Source of the DNA: Rhodoblastus sphagnicola
Lineage (GTDB): Bacteria; Pseudomonadota; Alphaproteobacteria; Rhizobiales; Beijerinckiaceae
Direction of reading: 5' to 3'
Length of the DNA stretch: 64,000 nucleotides
Assembly: GCF_002937075.1 (NCBI RefSeq)
Contig: NZ_NHSJ01000057.1
Coordinates: 1-64,000 of the forward strand
Part shown: in pieces, positions 35,370 through 44,648 of the stretch
How positions within the stretch are numbered: the first letter of the stretch is position 1
Layout of the letters: each line of letters opens with the position of its first letter
Notes under the pieces: model-generated
The model's input: only the letters and a program-made list of their open reading frames with translations
Databases searched by the model: none
Told to the model about the DNA's origin: nothing
Made by a program: the position numbers and the translations under genes

Positions 35370-37466
35370 ATGTCAGCCAATTCTTCGTCCACCCGCAATC
35401 TGTTCGGCCAGAACGACGATTCGTCGGCGCCGGTCCTGCCGGCCTTTCAGGCCGGGACGGCCGACTGGAGCGCGCTGCTGTTCTCCGCCGCGAGCGCCGC
35501 GAGCGCGACGACGGCCGCAGGGACCGGCGCCACGACAGGCGTGAAAACCGTCGTCGGGGCGACCTCGACTCCGCCCGCCTGGGTCAACACGCTGGCCAAC
35601 GCCGCCATCGCCACCGACATGAAGGCGGCCCTCGTCAATGGCGCCGTGACCGAGCCCGGCCTCGCCAAGCTGATGACCGATCTCACGACGAACCTCGGCT
35701 CCGGCAAGCTCACCGCCTCCCAGTTCGCCGATCTGAAAACCATCGCCGCCAATCTCAACACCGGCGTCTCGACTTCGGCTTATCTGAAATATGCGTTCAA
35801 CGCCTTGGTCAATGGCAACGCCGCCAACGCCACCTGGACGGGCGGGAACGCCGCTTCAGTCGCGCTCGGCAATCTCGCCGCCGGCGCCACCGCCACGCAG
35901 GTTTCCGAACTCACCGGCAAATGGCTGCTCGGGACCGATCTGCCGAGCAGCAGCGTGGTGATGGGCTCGACCCGGTTCAGCGTCACCGAATCCACCGTCA
36001 ACAAGCCGCTGTTCGCCACGGGCGGCGCCAGCATGAACGACATCAACCAGGGCTATCTCGGCGACTGCTATTTCCTGTCGAGCGCCGCCGAGGTGGTTTA
36101 CCAGAACGCCAGCCTCGTTTCCTCCATGTTCACCGACAACGGCAATGGAACCTACGGCGTGCGTTTGTACGAGAACGGCGTCGCGCAATATGTGACCGTG
36201 AACAGCGCGCTCGCCAATGGCGGTTCGATCTTCAATCACGCCTCGGACCTGTGGGCGAGCCTGGCGGAAAAGGCTTTCGCGCAATTGCAGGCCGGCGGCG
36301 TCTACACCGGCAACAGCGTCAATTACGGCAATTCCTACAGCACGATCGGCAATGGCGGCAATCCGATCTACGGACTCGAAGCCCTGACCGGCGCCAAGGT
36401 CTTGCAGGAGTTCGGCGGCTCCAGCTCCGGCTGGGTCGGCTACAATCTCAACGCCAGCTTCTCCGTCACGAGCTATGTCGCCAACCAGTCCGGCTCGACC
36501 CTGCTGAACGAACTCATCGCCGACCTCAACGCCCATGACGACGTGATCCTGTGCTCCTACACCAACGCTTACGATTCCTTGGGCAAGCAGACGCTGGTCG
36601 CCGGCCACGCCATGTCGATCTATGGTTACGACACCAAGACGGGCCTGCTGGAAGTCCGCAATCCCTGGGGTTCCGCCAGCGGACAATACTGGAACACCAC
36701 TTTTGAAGTGAGCCTCGCGACCTTGCAGGCGGCGGGCGACTGGATCATGACGGACAGCGCCGGCGGCGCGCTCGCGCCCATGCTGGTGAGCCAGACCGCG
36801 ACCCAGAGTTTCGTGAAGGGCAAGGCGACCACCTTCTCGGTCGCGGGCGCTTTTGTCGATCCGGTCGGCCTCGCCCTGACCTATTCGGCGACCCAGGCCA
36901 ATGGAACGGCGCTGCCGAGCTGGCTGTCGCTCAACGCCTCGACCGGCGTGTTTTCCGGCGCGGCGCCGACCACCGCCTCCGCCGTCAGCATCGTGGTGAC
37001 GGCCAGGGACTCGGCCGGGCTTGCCGCCAGCGAAACCATCTCCGTCGCCATCGCCTCGCCCGCCGCGCCGAGGCTGGCGGCCCAGACCGCCAACCAGACG
37101 GTGACAATCGGCAAGGCCGTGAGCCTCGCCCTCTCCGCCAGCACCTTCATCGATCCGCAGGGCGAGGCGCTGACCTACAGCGCGACGCAGGGCAATGGTT
37201 CGGCGCTGCCGACATGGCTGTCGTTCAACGCGGCGTCGCGGCTGTTTTCCGGCACGGCGCCCAGCGCCGCCGGAACTTACGCGCTGAAGGTGACGGCGAC
37301 CGACACGGGCGGCGCCGCCGCGTCCGAGACCTTCAATCTCACCATTTCCTCAAGCGCGGCCAGGGTCGCCGGGATGCTTGGCTCCGGGTCGGGCGGCTTC
37401 TTCAACCCGCAGCCGCACGCCGTCGATCCCGCCGCCGTGCTGCACATGCTCGCGCCGGCGGCCTGA
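35370..37466 (+). CDS. Calpain-like (C2) cysteine protease with two Ig/cadherin-like domains
   Basis: 698 residues. The N-terminal ~200 residues are alanine/threonine-rich without a clear signal peptide. A papain-like calpain core follows: Cys in NQGYLGDCYFLSSAAEVVY (~232), His in GHAMSIYGYDTKTGLLEVRN (~411) and Asn in NPWGS (~430), the complete triad. Two ~95-residue He_PIG/cadherin-like repeats follow (ALTYSATQANGTALPSWLSL and LTYSATQGNGSALPTWLSFN). The C-terminus is a glycine-rich tail. GAGG lies 5 bases before ATG 35370. C2 proteases are Ca-dependent in eukaryotes; here no EF-hand is seen. Secretion is likely but unproven. Confidence 0.8.
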   Translation: MSANSSSTRNLFGQNDDSSAPVLPAFQAGTADWSALLFSAASAASATTAAGTGATTGVKTVVGATSTPPAWVNTLANAAIATDMKAALVNGAVTEPGLAKLMTDLTTNLGSGKLTASQFADLKTIAANLNTGVSTSAYLKYAFNALVNGNAANATWTGGNAASVALGNLAAGATATQVSELTGKWLLGTDLPSSSVVMGSTRFSVTESTVNKPLFATGGASMNDINQGYLGDCYFLSSAAEVVYQNASLVSSMFTDNGNGTYGVRLYENGVAQYVTVNSALANGGSIFNHASDLWASLAEKAFAQLQAGGVYTGNSVNYGNSYSTIGNGGNPIYGLEALTGAKVLQEFGGSSSGWVGYNLNASFSVTSYVANQSGSTLLNELIADLNAHDDVILCSYTNAYDSLGKQTLVAGHAMSIYGYDTKTGLLEVRNPWGSASGQYWNTTFEVSLATLQAAGDWIMTDSAGGALAPMLVSQTATQSFVKGKATTFSVAGAFVDPVGLALTYSATQANGTALPSWLSLNASTGVFSGAAPTTASAVSIVVTARDSAGLAASETISVAIASPAAPRLAAQTANQTVTIGKAVSLALSASTFIDPQGEALTYSATQGNGSALPTWLSFNAASRLFSGTAPSAAGTYALKVTATDTGGAAASETFNLTISSSAARVAGMLGSGSGGFFNPQPHAVDPAAVLHMLAPAA

Positions 37467-37474
37467 GGACAAGC

Positions 37475-37511
37475 AAAAGCCCCGCTCTCCAGGGAGAACG
37501 GGGCTTTTTTC
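37475..37511. terminator. Bidirectional terminator between the calpain-like gene and fixX
   Basis: AAAAGCCCCG at 37475 pairs with CGGGGCTTTT at 37499, a 10-bp perfect stem with a 14-base loop (itself partly pairing), flanked by A-rich and T-rich runs. It lies 9 bases after the protease stop and 17 before the fixX stop, so it can end both convergent transcripts. Confidence 0.85.
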
Positions 37512-37527
37512 TGTTTCGGCCAGCGGA

Positions 37528-37827
37528 TCAGCCGAACTTGAACAGAATTCCGTAGCCGCCGCGCGGATAGTTCCACGTGATTTCGCCGCTCTCCTCGCAC
37601 AGAACGCGGCAGGTGCCGCATTCCAGGCAGCCGTCGGCCGCGAGCTCGACCTGGCCGGATTCGGCTTCGGTGTAGCAGCCCGCCGGACAGAGGTGCGTCA
37701 TCGCCAGCAGGTTCTTCGACGGTTTTTCATGCGGCGCGATTTTGATGTGCGGCTGTCCCGCGTCGACCAGATAGCGGTTCTGGTAGAGTTTCTCTTCGAC
37801 CTTCTGGAACTGCGCCTCAATGCCCAT
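37528..37827 (-). CDS. fixX: FixX ferredoxin-like protein
   Basis: 99 residues, the standard FixX length. It has [10 protein letters not shown] and a ferredoxin knuckle [20 protein letters not shown], then [15 protein letters not shown], a terminal signature of FixX. It acts with FixC as the Fe-S part of the electron-bifurcating FixABCX complex that supplies low-potential electrons to nitrogenase. GGAG lies just upstream of the ATG. It is the last gene of the fix operon and is separated from fixC by 104 bases holding two hairpins. Confidence 0.93.
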   Translation of the reverse strand: MGIEAQFQKVEEKLYQNRYLVDAGQPHIKIAPHEKPSKNLLAMTHLCPAGCYTEAESGQVELAADGCLECGTCRVLCEESGEITWNYPRGGYGILFKFG

Positions 37828-37850
37828 GTGAGACTCCTCCGATCTGGAAT

Positions 37851-37927
37851 GACGCGCCTGTCGGGTTTGTCCCGTTGGCGCGTCCGTTATGGAAAGTTAC
37901 GCAAGTTCTGCGCCATCGGCGCAGAAC
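37851..37927. promoter_or_regulatory. Two hairpins in the fixC-fixX gap
   Basis: The first pairs GACGCGCC (37851) with GGCGCGTC (37877); the second pairs GTTCTGCGCC (37905) with GGCGCAGAAC (37918) around a 3-base loop. Neither is followed by a T-run in the fix direction, so they look more like mRNA-stabilising or processing structures than terminators. They could set FixX output relative to FixABC. Confidence 0.5.
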
Positions 37928-37931
37928 ATTA

Positions 37932-39239
37932 TCAGCGCCACGCCCGCGCGAAACGGACGGCGTCGCCGAGCAGCCCGAGGGCGCCGCGCGTCTTGCGGAA
38001 GCTCGAAAACGTGTTCTTTTCCTTTTCGATCTTCGGCGTGCCGTCGACGCGGACGAAATTCTCCATCGCCTTGGCGACGAGCTGCGGATAGGTCAGGAAC
38101 AGGTTGGAGGCCTGCGTGTGCAGCAGGTCCGGCATGTCCTTGTACTTCTTCAGATCCTTGATCACGAAGCTGTCGTCGAGCAGCTTCTTGTACAGCGACA
38201 GGTTTTGCGCGGTGCAGGGGTCGCGGCGCGACTTGATCTGGAAGATCGCTTCGCCGGCGAGGCGGCCCGACGTCATGGCGAGGTTGGAGCCCTCGCGATG
38301 CACGGCGTTGTTGAGCTGGGCGGCGTCGCCGCAGATCACATAGCCTTCGCCGAACAGTTTGGGGATGGCGTTGTAGCCGCCCTCCGGGATCAGATGCGCG
38401 GCATATTCCTTGACTTCCGAGCCGGCGATCAACGGCGCCACCGACGGATGCTTCTTGAACAGGTCGAGCAGTTGCGCCGGCGAGGTCTGGTTCTCGGCGA
38501 AATCCGACACCAGGCAGCCCAGGCCGACCGAAATGCTCTCCTTGTTGGTGTAGATGAAGCCCATGCCGGCCATTCCCTTGGAAATGGTTCCGGCGGCCTC
38601 GATCACCACGCCTTCGTCGCCCTTGATGTTGAAGCGCTGCTCGATCACTTCGGCCGGCAGGAAGTGCATTTCCTTCACGGCGAGCGCGACCTGGGAAGCC
38701 TGCGGGCGCGGGCGCAGTTCGGCGCGCGTGCCGAGCAGGCCGTTGACGCCTTCCGCCAGCACCACGACATCGGCGTGGATCGGGCCGCCGGAGCGGTCGG
38801 TGCGCACGCCGATCACCTTGCCATAGCCGTCCCGGATCAGCTCCACCGCCGTGGTCTCGCACAGCAGGATCGCGCCTTTCGCCTGGCTCTCCTTGGCGAA
38901 CCAGCGGTCGAACTGCGAGCGGATGATGGTGTAGCGGTTGCCCTTCTCTTCGTTGAAGTCGTCGTTGCGGTAGTGCATGCCCGTATGGGCGTTGTCGGAC
39001 ATCAGCCAGAAGCGCTGCTCGATCAGGCGGCGCTCCAGCGGGGCCTCGTTGCGGAATTCGGGGATGATCTTTTCCACCATATCCGCATAGAGAATGCCGC
39101 CCTGCACGTTTTTCGAGCCGGGATATTCGCCGCGCTCCAATTGCAGCACTTTCAGCCCGCGCGAGGCCATGGTGAAGGCGGCGGCGTTTCCGGCCATGCC
39201 GGCGCCGATCACGATCGCGTCAAATTTTTCCTCGATCAT
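37932..39239 (-). CDS. fixC: FixC flavoprotein (electron transfer flavoprotein:quinone oxidoreductase type)
   Basis: 435 residues. FAD-binding start [20 protein letters not shown] (GxGxxG), then [20 protein letters not shown], and [40 protein letters not shown] and [20 protein letters not shown]. It is the ETF-QO-like subunit that passes one electron to quinone while FixAB sends the other to ferredoxin. AAGGAG precedes the ATG. It sits 10 bases after fixB. Confidence 0.95.
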   Translation of the reverse strand: MIEEKFDAIVIGAGMAGNAAAFTMASRGLKVLQLERGEYPGSKNVQGGILYADMVEKIIPEFRNEAPLERRLIEQRFWLMSDNAHTGMHYRNDDFNEEKGNRYTIIRSQFDRWFAKESQAKGAILLCETTAVELIRDGYGKVIGVRTDRSGGPIHADVVVLAEGVNGLLGTRAELRPRPQASQVALAVKEMHFLPAEVIEQRFNIKGDEGVVIEAAGTISKGMAGMGFIYTNKESISVGLGCLVSDFAENQTSPAQLLDLFKKHPSVAPLIAGSEVKEYAAHLIPEGGYNAIPKLFGEGYVICGDAAQLNNAVHREGSNLAMTSGRLAGEAIFQIKSRRDPCTAQNLSLYKKLLDDSFVIKDLKKYKDMPDLLHTQASNLFLTYPQLVAKAMENFVRVDGTPKIEKEKNTFSSFRKTRGALGLLGDAVRFARAWR

Positions 39240-39249
39240 TTTCGTCTCC

Positions 39250-40365
39250 TTAGCCGGCCAACCGGTCCTTGGAATGGGGCGACAGGCGCTTGCGGAAGGC
39301 TTCCGTCAGCGCCGGCAGCAAGCGGATCGCGTCGGTGACGATGCCGAGATGGGCGAAGTCGAAGATTGGCGCGTTCTTGTCGGTGTTGATGGCCACGATC
39401 AGGTCGGCGCCCTCGACGCCAACGCGATGCTGGATCGCGCCGGAAATGCCGGCGGCGATGTAGATTTTCGGACGGATGGTCTTGCCGGTCTGGCCGATCT
39501 GGCGGTCGGAGCTGATCCAGCCCTTCTGCACCAGCGGGCGCGAGCAGCCATATTCCGCGCCGAGCACCGAGGCGAGGTTCTTCACCAGTTGGAAATTTTC
39601 CGGGCTTTGCAGGCCCATGCCGCCGGCCACCACCACATCGGCGAAGGCGAGGTTGGTCTTGTTGGAATCGCGGTCGGGGATGAACGACAGGATTTTCGTG
39701 ATGATGTCGTCTTCGCGCAGGTCCACCGCGAAGGGCACGATGCGGCCTTCGCGGCCCTCCTGGCGCTCCGGCATGGCCATGGCGCGCGGACGCGCCGTGG
39801 CCATTTGCGGGCGAAAGTTCAGCGTGTAGATGGTGCAGAGCAGCGAGCCGCCGAAGGTCGGGCGCGTCGCGGCCAGCGACTTGTCGTCGTCCACGTTCAA
39901 TTCGGTGCAATCGGCGGTGAGGCCGGTGAGCAGCGTGGTGGCGACGGAGCCGGCGAGATCGCGGCCGAGCGTGGTGGCGCCGAGCAGCAGGATTTCCGGC
40001 TTGTGCGCCTCGACGACCGCGGTCAGCGCCTTGGAATAAGGCTCGTTGCGATAATCGGCGAGCACCGGGTTCTCGATGGTGTAGCAGAGGTCGGCGCCAT
40101 AGGCGAACGACTCCTTGCAGGCGTGCGCGACATCGGCGCCGGGCGCGCCCAGCACCACGCCGGCCAGCTCCACGCCGAGCTTGTCGGCGAGTTTGCGGCC
40201 TTCGCCCAACAGTTCGAACGAGACGGGATGGACCACGCCGCGCTCCATTTCGATGAACACCCAGACGTGCTTGTGGTTGCGGAATTTTTCCGGCAACTCC
40301 TTCTTCATCGTCGCGCGGCTGCCGCCGGCGGGCGCCGCTTTGGGCGCTGGTTTCGGATCGCTCAT
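39250..40365 (-). CDS. fixB: FixB, electron transfer flavoprotein alpha-type subunit
   Basis: 371 residues. After an alanine/proline-rich N-terminus come [20 protein letters not shown] and the ETF-alpha FAD domain with [40 protein letters not shown] and [20 protein letters not shown], the family's FAD-binding signature. It pairs with FixA. TAGGAG lies 7 bases before the ATG and the gap to fixA is 26 bases. Confidence 0.95.
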   Translation of the reverse strand: MSDPKPAPKAAPAGGSRATMKKELPEKFRNHKHVWVFIEMERGVVHPVSFELLGEGRKLADKLGVELAGVVLGAPGADVAHACKESFAYGADLCYTIENPVLADYRNEPYSKALTAVVEAHKPEILLLGATTLGRDLAGSVATTLLTGLTADCTELNVDDDKSLAATRPTFGGSLLCTIYTLNFRPQMATARPRAMAMPERQEGREGRIVPFAVDLREDDIITKILSFIPDRDSNKTNLAFADVVVAGGMGLQSPENFQLVKNLASVLGAEYGCSRPLVQKGWISSDRQIGQTGKTIRPKIYIAAGISGAIQHRVGVEGADLIVAINTDKNAPIFDFAHLGIVTDAIRLLPALTEAFRKRLSPHSKDRLAG

Positions 40366-40391
40366 GGTCAGCTCCTAAATCTTTGGCGGCT

Positions 40392-41243
40392 TCAGAAGCC
40401 GGAGGCGAGTTTGACGAGGTCGTCCTCGATCTTCGGGGATTTGGCGAAAATGGCGTTGATCAGCGCTTCGGCGGAGTCGCCGGGCGTGGCGCCGACTTCC
40501 ACCAGAGCGGCCTTTTCCGCGCGGGGCGTGGGGGCGAACACCTTCTTCACCACGGTCGGCGAGCCGCGCAGGCCGCACATGGTGACGTCCTCGATGCCGG
40601 CGTCCTTGGCGCTCCAGGTGATGATTTCGGCGCGGGCCGCGCGCAGGGCGTCGTCGATGCGGCCGCGCCGCACCACATTGGAGCCTTCCAGCATGGTGAT
40701 CATGGCCGGCAGGCTGGTCTTCAGCACCTGCACACCGCCTTCGGAGCGGCGCTCCAGCGTGACCGTGCGGTTCTCACCATCGACCTCGTTGATCCCAGAG
40801 ACATAGGTGATCTGTTCGAGGTTGAGGCGCTTGGCGACGCCGGGGCCGACCTGAGCGGTGTCGCCGTCGATGGTCTGCTTGCCGCAGAACACGATGTCGG
40901 GTTTGCTGAAGGTTTCGCCGATTTTCTTCAGCGCGGCGGACAGGGCGAAGGAGGTGGCGAGCGTGTCGGAGCCGGCGAAGAAGCGGTCGGTCAGCAGCAC
41001 GGCGCGGTCGGCGCCGATGGTCAGCGCCTTGCGCAGCGAGTCCGAGGCCATGGGCGGGCCCATGGTCAGCACGGTGACTTCGCCGCCGACCTTGTCGCGC
41101 CAGCGCAGCGCTTCTTCCAGCGAGAACAGGTCGTAGGGGTTGATGATCGTCGGCACGCCCTGCCGCATGATCGTGTTGGTGACCGGATGGACGCGGATCT
41201 GCGCCGAGTCCGGGACCTGTTTGATACAGACGACAAAATGCAT
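40392..41243 (-). CDS. fixA: FixA, electron transfer flavoprotein beta-type subunit
   Basis: 283 residues from ATG 41243, selected because GGAGG lies 6 bases upstream and MHFVVCIKQVPDSAQIRVHP is the normal FixA start; a longer frame up to 41417 would cross the sigma-54 promoter. ETF-beta motifs are NPYDLFSLEEALRWRD, EVTVLTMGPPMASDSLRKAL and FCGKQTIDGDTAQVGPGVAK, with LPAMITMLEGSNVVRRGRID later. FixA/B host the bifurcating FAD and NADH site. It is the first gene of fixABCX. Confidence 0.95.
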   Translation of the reverse strand: MHFVVCIKQVPDSAQIRVHPVTNTIMRQGVPTIINPYDLFSLEEALRWRDKVGGEVTVLTMGPPMASDSLRKALTIGADRAVLLTDRFFAGSDTLATSFALSAALKKIGETFSKPDIVFCGKQTIDGDTAQVGPGVAKRLNLEQITYVSGINEVDGENRTVTLERRSEGGVQVLKTSLPAMITMLEGSNVVRRGRIDDALRAARAEIITWSAKDAGIEDVTMCGLRGSPTVVKKVFAPTPRAEKAALVEVGATPGDSAEALINAIFAKSPKIEDDLVKLASGF

Positions 41244-41312
41244 ATTCGCCTCCGGCGGATCGGCCCGCTTTGTTGGGGACCAAGCTTCGCGCAATCGTTC
41301 GGGGGCCGCGTC

Positions 41313-41327
41313 GCAAGCTCCGTACCA
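41313..41327 (-). promoter_or_regulatory. Sigma-54 (-24/-12) promoter of fixABCX
   Basis: On the minus strand the sequence is TGGTACGGAGCTTGC, with exactly 10 bases between GG and GC and the TTGC of the RpoN consensus (TGGCAC-N5-TTGC). Transcription would start near 41301, leaving a 57-base leader before fixA. The match was found by eye. Confidence 0.75.
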
Positions 41328-41411
41328 GTCGGGGGAAATTTCTGAATGGGCTGGGAATCCGGGGAAAAGGCGGGGCCGGGCGCAACAGGCGCGCGAGAGA
41401 GGCAACCAAGC

Positions 41412-41427
41412 TGTCACACTTGCGACA
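41412..41427 (-). promoter_or_regulatory. NifA upstream activator site for fixABCX
   Basis: The strand reads TGTCGCAAGTGTGACA, a perfect TGT-N10-ACA. It lies about 90 bases upstream of the -24 element, the usual distance for NifA sites looped to the promoter by IHF. Confidence 0.75.
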
Positions 41428-41591
41428 GGCTTGTTGGATGAAAGCGTTGCGCGCGTCGGACGTGTCGCCCGCCGTCATGGCCGTTCTCGCCACGGCCATG
41501 ATGCGCCCCTGGGGGGCTTTGCGATAGGCGCGCCGGCGCGGGCGATGGGCGTGCAGCGCAAGCGCGTCAATGAACTGTGCGACAGCTGGCG

Positions 41592-42350
41592 TCAGTTCGT
41601 CGTCTCGTCGCGCCGCTCGCGCGCGCGGCGCGCCACTTCCTCATCCGGGTCGTTGACCAGCCGGAGCGCCACCTCGCGCGGGGCGCGGTCGGCGACCACG
41701 AAGCGCAGCCGCAGGTCGGGATCTTCCACCAGCATGGCCAGGGCTTCCGGCGCGCAGCGTTCGGCGGCGGCGCGGCGCACCAAGGCGTCGTCGTCCTTCA
41801 ACAGGACATAAAGCCGGTTGACCGGGACGCGCGCGGCGACCGCGCGGCGCACGTTGGGCGCGGGATCGTCGAGCATCATCGGCAGCAGCGCCGGATCGAG
41901 CCGGCGCGCCACCGCGAAGCGGACCTGATCGTCGTCGTCGCCCGCCATCGCGACGAGGTCGGCGCCTTCCAGCCGCAGCGCGCAGGCTTGCCGCACGGCG
42001 CTGCTCTTGTCGTTGCGCATGTCGCGCACGCGGGGCAGGGGGAGTTTCAGCGCCGCCACGGCGCGGACCTCGGCCTCCGGATCCTTCATCAGCCGGGTGA
42101 GTTGAAAGGGATTGGCGTATTTGGCCGCCAAGGCCCGCACCTCGAAATAGAGGTGGTCGAGATAGTCGCCGGCATATTCGGGATTGCTGGAGAAGAAACT
42201 GTCGATGCGCCGCGCGCGCTTGTCGCGCACGCAGATGCGCCCGAGCACGCAACGCCCGCCTTCCCGCAATTTCTGATGCAGGCAATCCTGACAAGAAAAG
42301 GTGCGGCCGGTCCAATCTTCGGCCGCTTCGTTTTCATCGGACAAAGTCAT
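41592..42350 (-). CDS. 4Fe-4S leucine-rich-repeat-variant (LRV) protein, nif-linked
   Basis: 252 residues from ATG 42350; the predicted transcription start at about 42367 and GAGG upstream favour this over 42362. The N-terminus holds four cysteines in FSCQDCLHQKLREGG, RCVLGRIC, the spacing of the iron-sulfur part of the Azotobacter LRV protein. Then come six to eight ~24-residue repeats (DPEAEVRAVAALKLPLPRVR, DPAPNVRRAVAARVPVNRLY, DDDALVRRAAAERCAPEALA). LRV proteins occur in nitrogenase clusters; their role is not established. A sigma-54 promoter lies immediately upstream. Confidence 0.85.
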   Translation of the reverse strand: MTLSDENEAAEDWTGRTFSCQDCLHQKLREGGRCVLGRICVRDKRARRIDSFFSSNPEYAGDYLDHLYFEVRALAAKYANPFQLTRLMKDPEAEVRAVAALKLPLPRVRDMRNDKSSAVRQACALRLEGADLVAMAGDDDDQVRFAVARRLDPALLPMMLDDPAPNVRRAVAARVPVNRLYVLLKDDDALVRRAAAERCAPEALAMLVEDPDLRLRFVVADRAPREVALRLVNDPDEEVARRARERRDETTN

Positions 42351-42377
42351 TCCACGCCTCATTTGCGTGAAAACTCA

Positions 42378-42393
42378 AGCAAGGCTTGCGCCA
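42378..42393 (-). promoter_or_regulatory. Sigma-54 promoter of the LRV gene
   Basis: Minus strand TGGCGCAAGCCTTGCT has GG-N10-GC and TTGC. The start point would be near 42367, 17 bases before the ATG. I found no TGT-N10-ACA site in the ~90 bases upstream; the nifA gene occupies the DNA beyond. Confidence 0.7.
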
Positions 42394-42413
42394 AAACGGG
42401 GAACGCGCCAATT

Positions 42414-42441
42414 CCCTCTCCCTGCTCGCGCGGGAAGAGGG
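42414..42441. repeat. Small palindromic repeat (CCCTCTCC type)
   Basis: CCCTCTCCCTGCTCGCGCGG followed by GAAGAGGG folds as a short hairpin and belongs to the same type as copies at 50406 and 56300. It lies between nifA and the LRV promoter and may weaken read-through from nifA. Confidence 0.55.
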
Positions 42442-42482
42442 AAAACGCACCGTTGCGTACAAATGGCGGACGCCGCGTACGT

Positions 42483-44312
42483 TCAGAACTTCTTGATGTC
42501 GATGTTCTGCTTGCGCAGGGCGTAGCCGATCTGGCGGGGGGTGAGGCCGAGCAGGCGGGCCGCCTTGGCCTGGACCCAGCCGGTCTTCTCCAGCGCCTCG
42601 ATCAGCCGCTCGCGCTCGCTCTTGCCGGGGTGGACCACCGGGCAATGATCGGGCGAGGGGCAGTCGATCGGCAGGCCGCGCTCCAGCGCGTCCGCCGCAT
42701 GTTCGGCGCAGGGCGAGAGGGCCGGCTCAAGCGGCGGCTCCGGAACATAGGCCTCCGGCGCCGGAGGACGCGGCGGCGCGGGCGCGTAAGGCTCGGGCGC
42801 CGCCTTGTAGGGCTCGGGCGTCGGTCTGGCGGTGATCGGCGGCATGCCCGGTTGCGGCGTCGGCTGGTTGTGCAGCCCGGTCAGCGCGTTATGCCCCTTC
42901 CACAGCGTCGCGGAGAGGCAACAGCCCTGGGCGCAGGCGAGATCGGCCTCGACGATTTCCGCTCCGCCCGCCAAGGTCGCGGTTCGCCGCACGCAATTTT
43001 CCAGCTCGCGCACATTGCCGGGGAAGGCGCAATGCGACAGCCGCTCCAGCGCGGGCGGCGCAAAGCTCTTGTCCAGGCCGTTTTCGCGGCTGAAGGCGTC
43101 CAAGAACCTTTTCGCCAGCAGTTTGATGTCGCCCGGACGCTCGCGCAGCGGCGGGATCAGCAGCGTGACCACATTGATGCGGTAATAAAGGTCGGCGCGG
43201 AAATCGCCGCGCGCCACCGCTTCTTCGAGATTGCGGTTGGTGGCGCAGACAATGCGCACATCGACTTTCAGCGTTTTGGCTCCGCCGACGCGCTCGAACT
43301 CGCCCTCCTGCAACACGCGTAAAAGTTTGGCCTGGAACGAGGCGGAGATTTCGCCGATCTCGTCCAGGAACAAGGTGCCGCCGTCGGCGAGTTCGAAACG
43401 TCCGGCGCGCTGGCTGACGGCGCCGGTGAACGAGCCTTTCTCATGACCGAACAGTTCCGATTCGATCACGCTTTCCGGCAGCGCCGCGCAATTGACCTTG
43501 ACGAAGGCGCATTTCGCGCGGGGCGAGTTTTCATGCACGGCGCGGGCGAACAATTCCTTGCCGGCGCCGGTTTCGCCGCGCAGCAGCACGGTGGCGTTGG
43601 AGCGCGCTGCGATTTCGATCTTTTGCAGCAGGGTTTTTATCCCCGGGCTTTCGCCGATGATGAAATCGAATTTTCCGCGCGGCGCGTTCGCCGGTTTTGA
43701 CGCCCCGCCGACCTCGACCAGCGCCTTTTCCAGCCGGTGCTGCTCCTTGATCAGACGATCGCGGTCGCGGGCGATCAGCGCGTGCATGCGCATGGCCTGA
43801 CCGATCAGATTGGCCACCATGGTGAGCAGGCGCACGTCGTCTTCCAGGCGGAAGTCGAGCTTGTTGTTCCATTCGCGATCGACGGTGAGCGTGCCCTTGG
43901 CGACGCCGTCCACCTTGATCGGCACGCCGAGAAAACTCACCTTGGTCATCGGCGGCAGCAGATGGCGATAGGCCGTGCCGGTGAAATACTGGTGGGTGGA
44001 CACGTCCTCGATCACCATCGGCACGCCGGTGGCGACAATGTGGTCGATCACCTTTTGCGGCAGCAGGGTTTTTGCGCCGCCGCCCTTGGCCGAGGCGTCG
44101 GACGAGGCGGTGATCTCCGGCTCGCCGTCCTCGTCCAATGCGAGAATGAAGCCGCGCCGCATCTGCATGAACGAGGCGAGGACGGCGATGACGGCGCCCA
44201 GCGTGCGATCGAGCGATTGCGCGCCGGTGAGGATTTTGGAGATTTCATAGACGCCGGCGAGAGCGACATCCTTGTAGGCAGGCTCGAAGACAACTTTTTC
44301 AGCTGAACCCAT
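42483..44312 (-). CDS. nifA: NifA, sigma-54-dependent nitrogen-fixation activator
   Basis: 609 residues from ATG 44312 (GGGAG upstream). An N-terminal GAF domain (~20-190) precedes the AAA+ module: GRGKFDFIIGESPGIKT start, Walker A LLRGETGAGKELFARAV, GAFTGA loop as GSFTGAVSQRAG, Walker B GGTLFLDEIGEIS. The inter-domain cysteine pattern is complete: C-x11-C in LSHCAFPGNVRELENCVRRT, 19 residues on a third C, and C-x4-C in CAQGCC, marking the oxygen-sensitive alphaproteobacterial type. A proline-rich linker leads to the helix-turn-helix AKAARLLGLTPRQIGYALRK. It activates nif/fix promoters. Confidence 0.95.
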   Translation of the reverse strand: MGSAEKVVFEPAYKDVALAGVYEISKILTGAQSLDRTLGAVIAVLASFMQMRRGFILALDEDGEPEITASSDASAKGGGAKTLLPQKVIDHIVATGVPMVIEDVSTHQYFTGTAYRHLLPPMTKVSFLGVPIKVDGVAKGTLTVDREWNNKLDFRLEDDVRLLTMVANLIGQAMRMHALIARDRDRLIKEQHRLEKALVEVGGASKPANAPRGKFDFIIGESPGIKTLLQKIEIAARSNATVLLRGETGAGKELFARAVHENSPRAKCAFVKVNCAALPESVIESELFGHEKGSFTGAVSQRAGRFELADGGTLFLDEIGEISASFQAKLLRVLQEGEFERVGGAKTLKVDVRIVCATNRNLEEAVARGDFRADLYYRINVVTLLIPPLRERPGDIKLLAKRFLDAFSRENGLDKSFAPPALERLSHCAFPGNVRELENCVRRTATLAGGAEIVEADLACAQGCCLSATLWKGHNALTGLHNQPTPQPGMPPITARPTPEPYKAAPEPYAPAPPRPPAPEAYVPEPPLEPALSPCAEHAADALERGLPIDCPSPDHCPVVHPGKSERERLIEALEKTGWVQAKAARLLGLTPRQIGYALRKQNIDIKKF

Positions 44313-44342
44313 GGTTCGGCTCCCGATGACAGGCTGGAACGC

Positions 44343-44368
44343 GGTCGGTGAACCCCGGTTCACCGACC
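44343..44368. promoter_or_regulatory. 26-bp palindrome in the nifA leader
   Basis: GGTCGGTGAACC, CC, GGTTCACCGACC: 12-bp perfect arms and a 2-base centre, ending 31 bases upstream of the nifA ATG. It could be a binding site for a dimeric repressor, or an RNA hairpin before the ribosome site. No T-run follows, so simple termination is unlikely. Confidence 0.6.
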
Positions 44369-44625
44369 AGGCTCCAGCTCATTGGTGTTGCACATATTCT
44401 GTTCCGAAAACCGCGCACAATTTATCGGGAATATGCGCCAGGCCCATATCACCGTCTTCTGGTTGAAGGTTACGCCGGGCGCATGGACGGAAGGCGTCAC
44501 ATCCACGGCCTTGCAAGGTTTCCCGAAGGTTTCCCAGGGGCGTCTGACATGCGACAAAGATAGCCTCGGGCGCCGACGCTGGAAACGCCAAAAAACAGGC
44601 GCCACGCCCCGTCCACGCCTAAAAT

Positions 44626-44641
44626 TGTCGCATAATGAACA
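44626..44641. promoter_or_regulatory. TGT-N10-ACA NifA-type site upstream of nifA
   Basis: TGTCGCATAATGAACA matches the NifA consensus perfectly. It lies 314 bases upstream of the nifA start and 8 bases beyond the modD stop. A half-match (CGT-N10-ACA) is at 44541. I could not find a GG-N10-GC promoter with TTGC between here and nifA, so autoregulation is only a possibility. Confidence 0.5.
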
Positions 44642-44648
44642 AAGGCGC

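Noticed and set aside
44461-44540. Sigma-54 promoter for nifA at the repeated GGGAAACCTT motif
   Set aside because: The GG to GC distance is 8, not 10, so the spacing rules it out.
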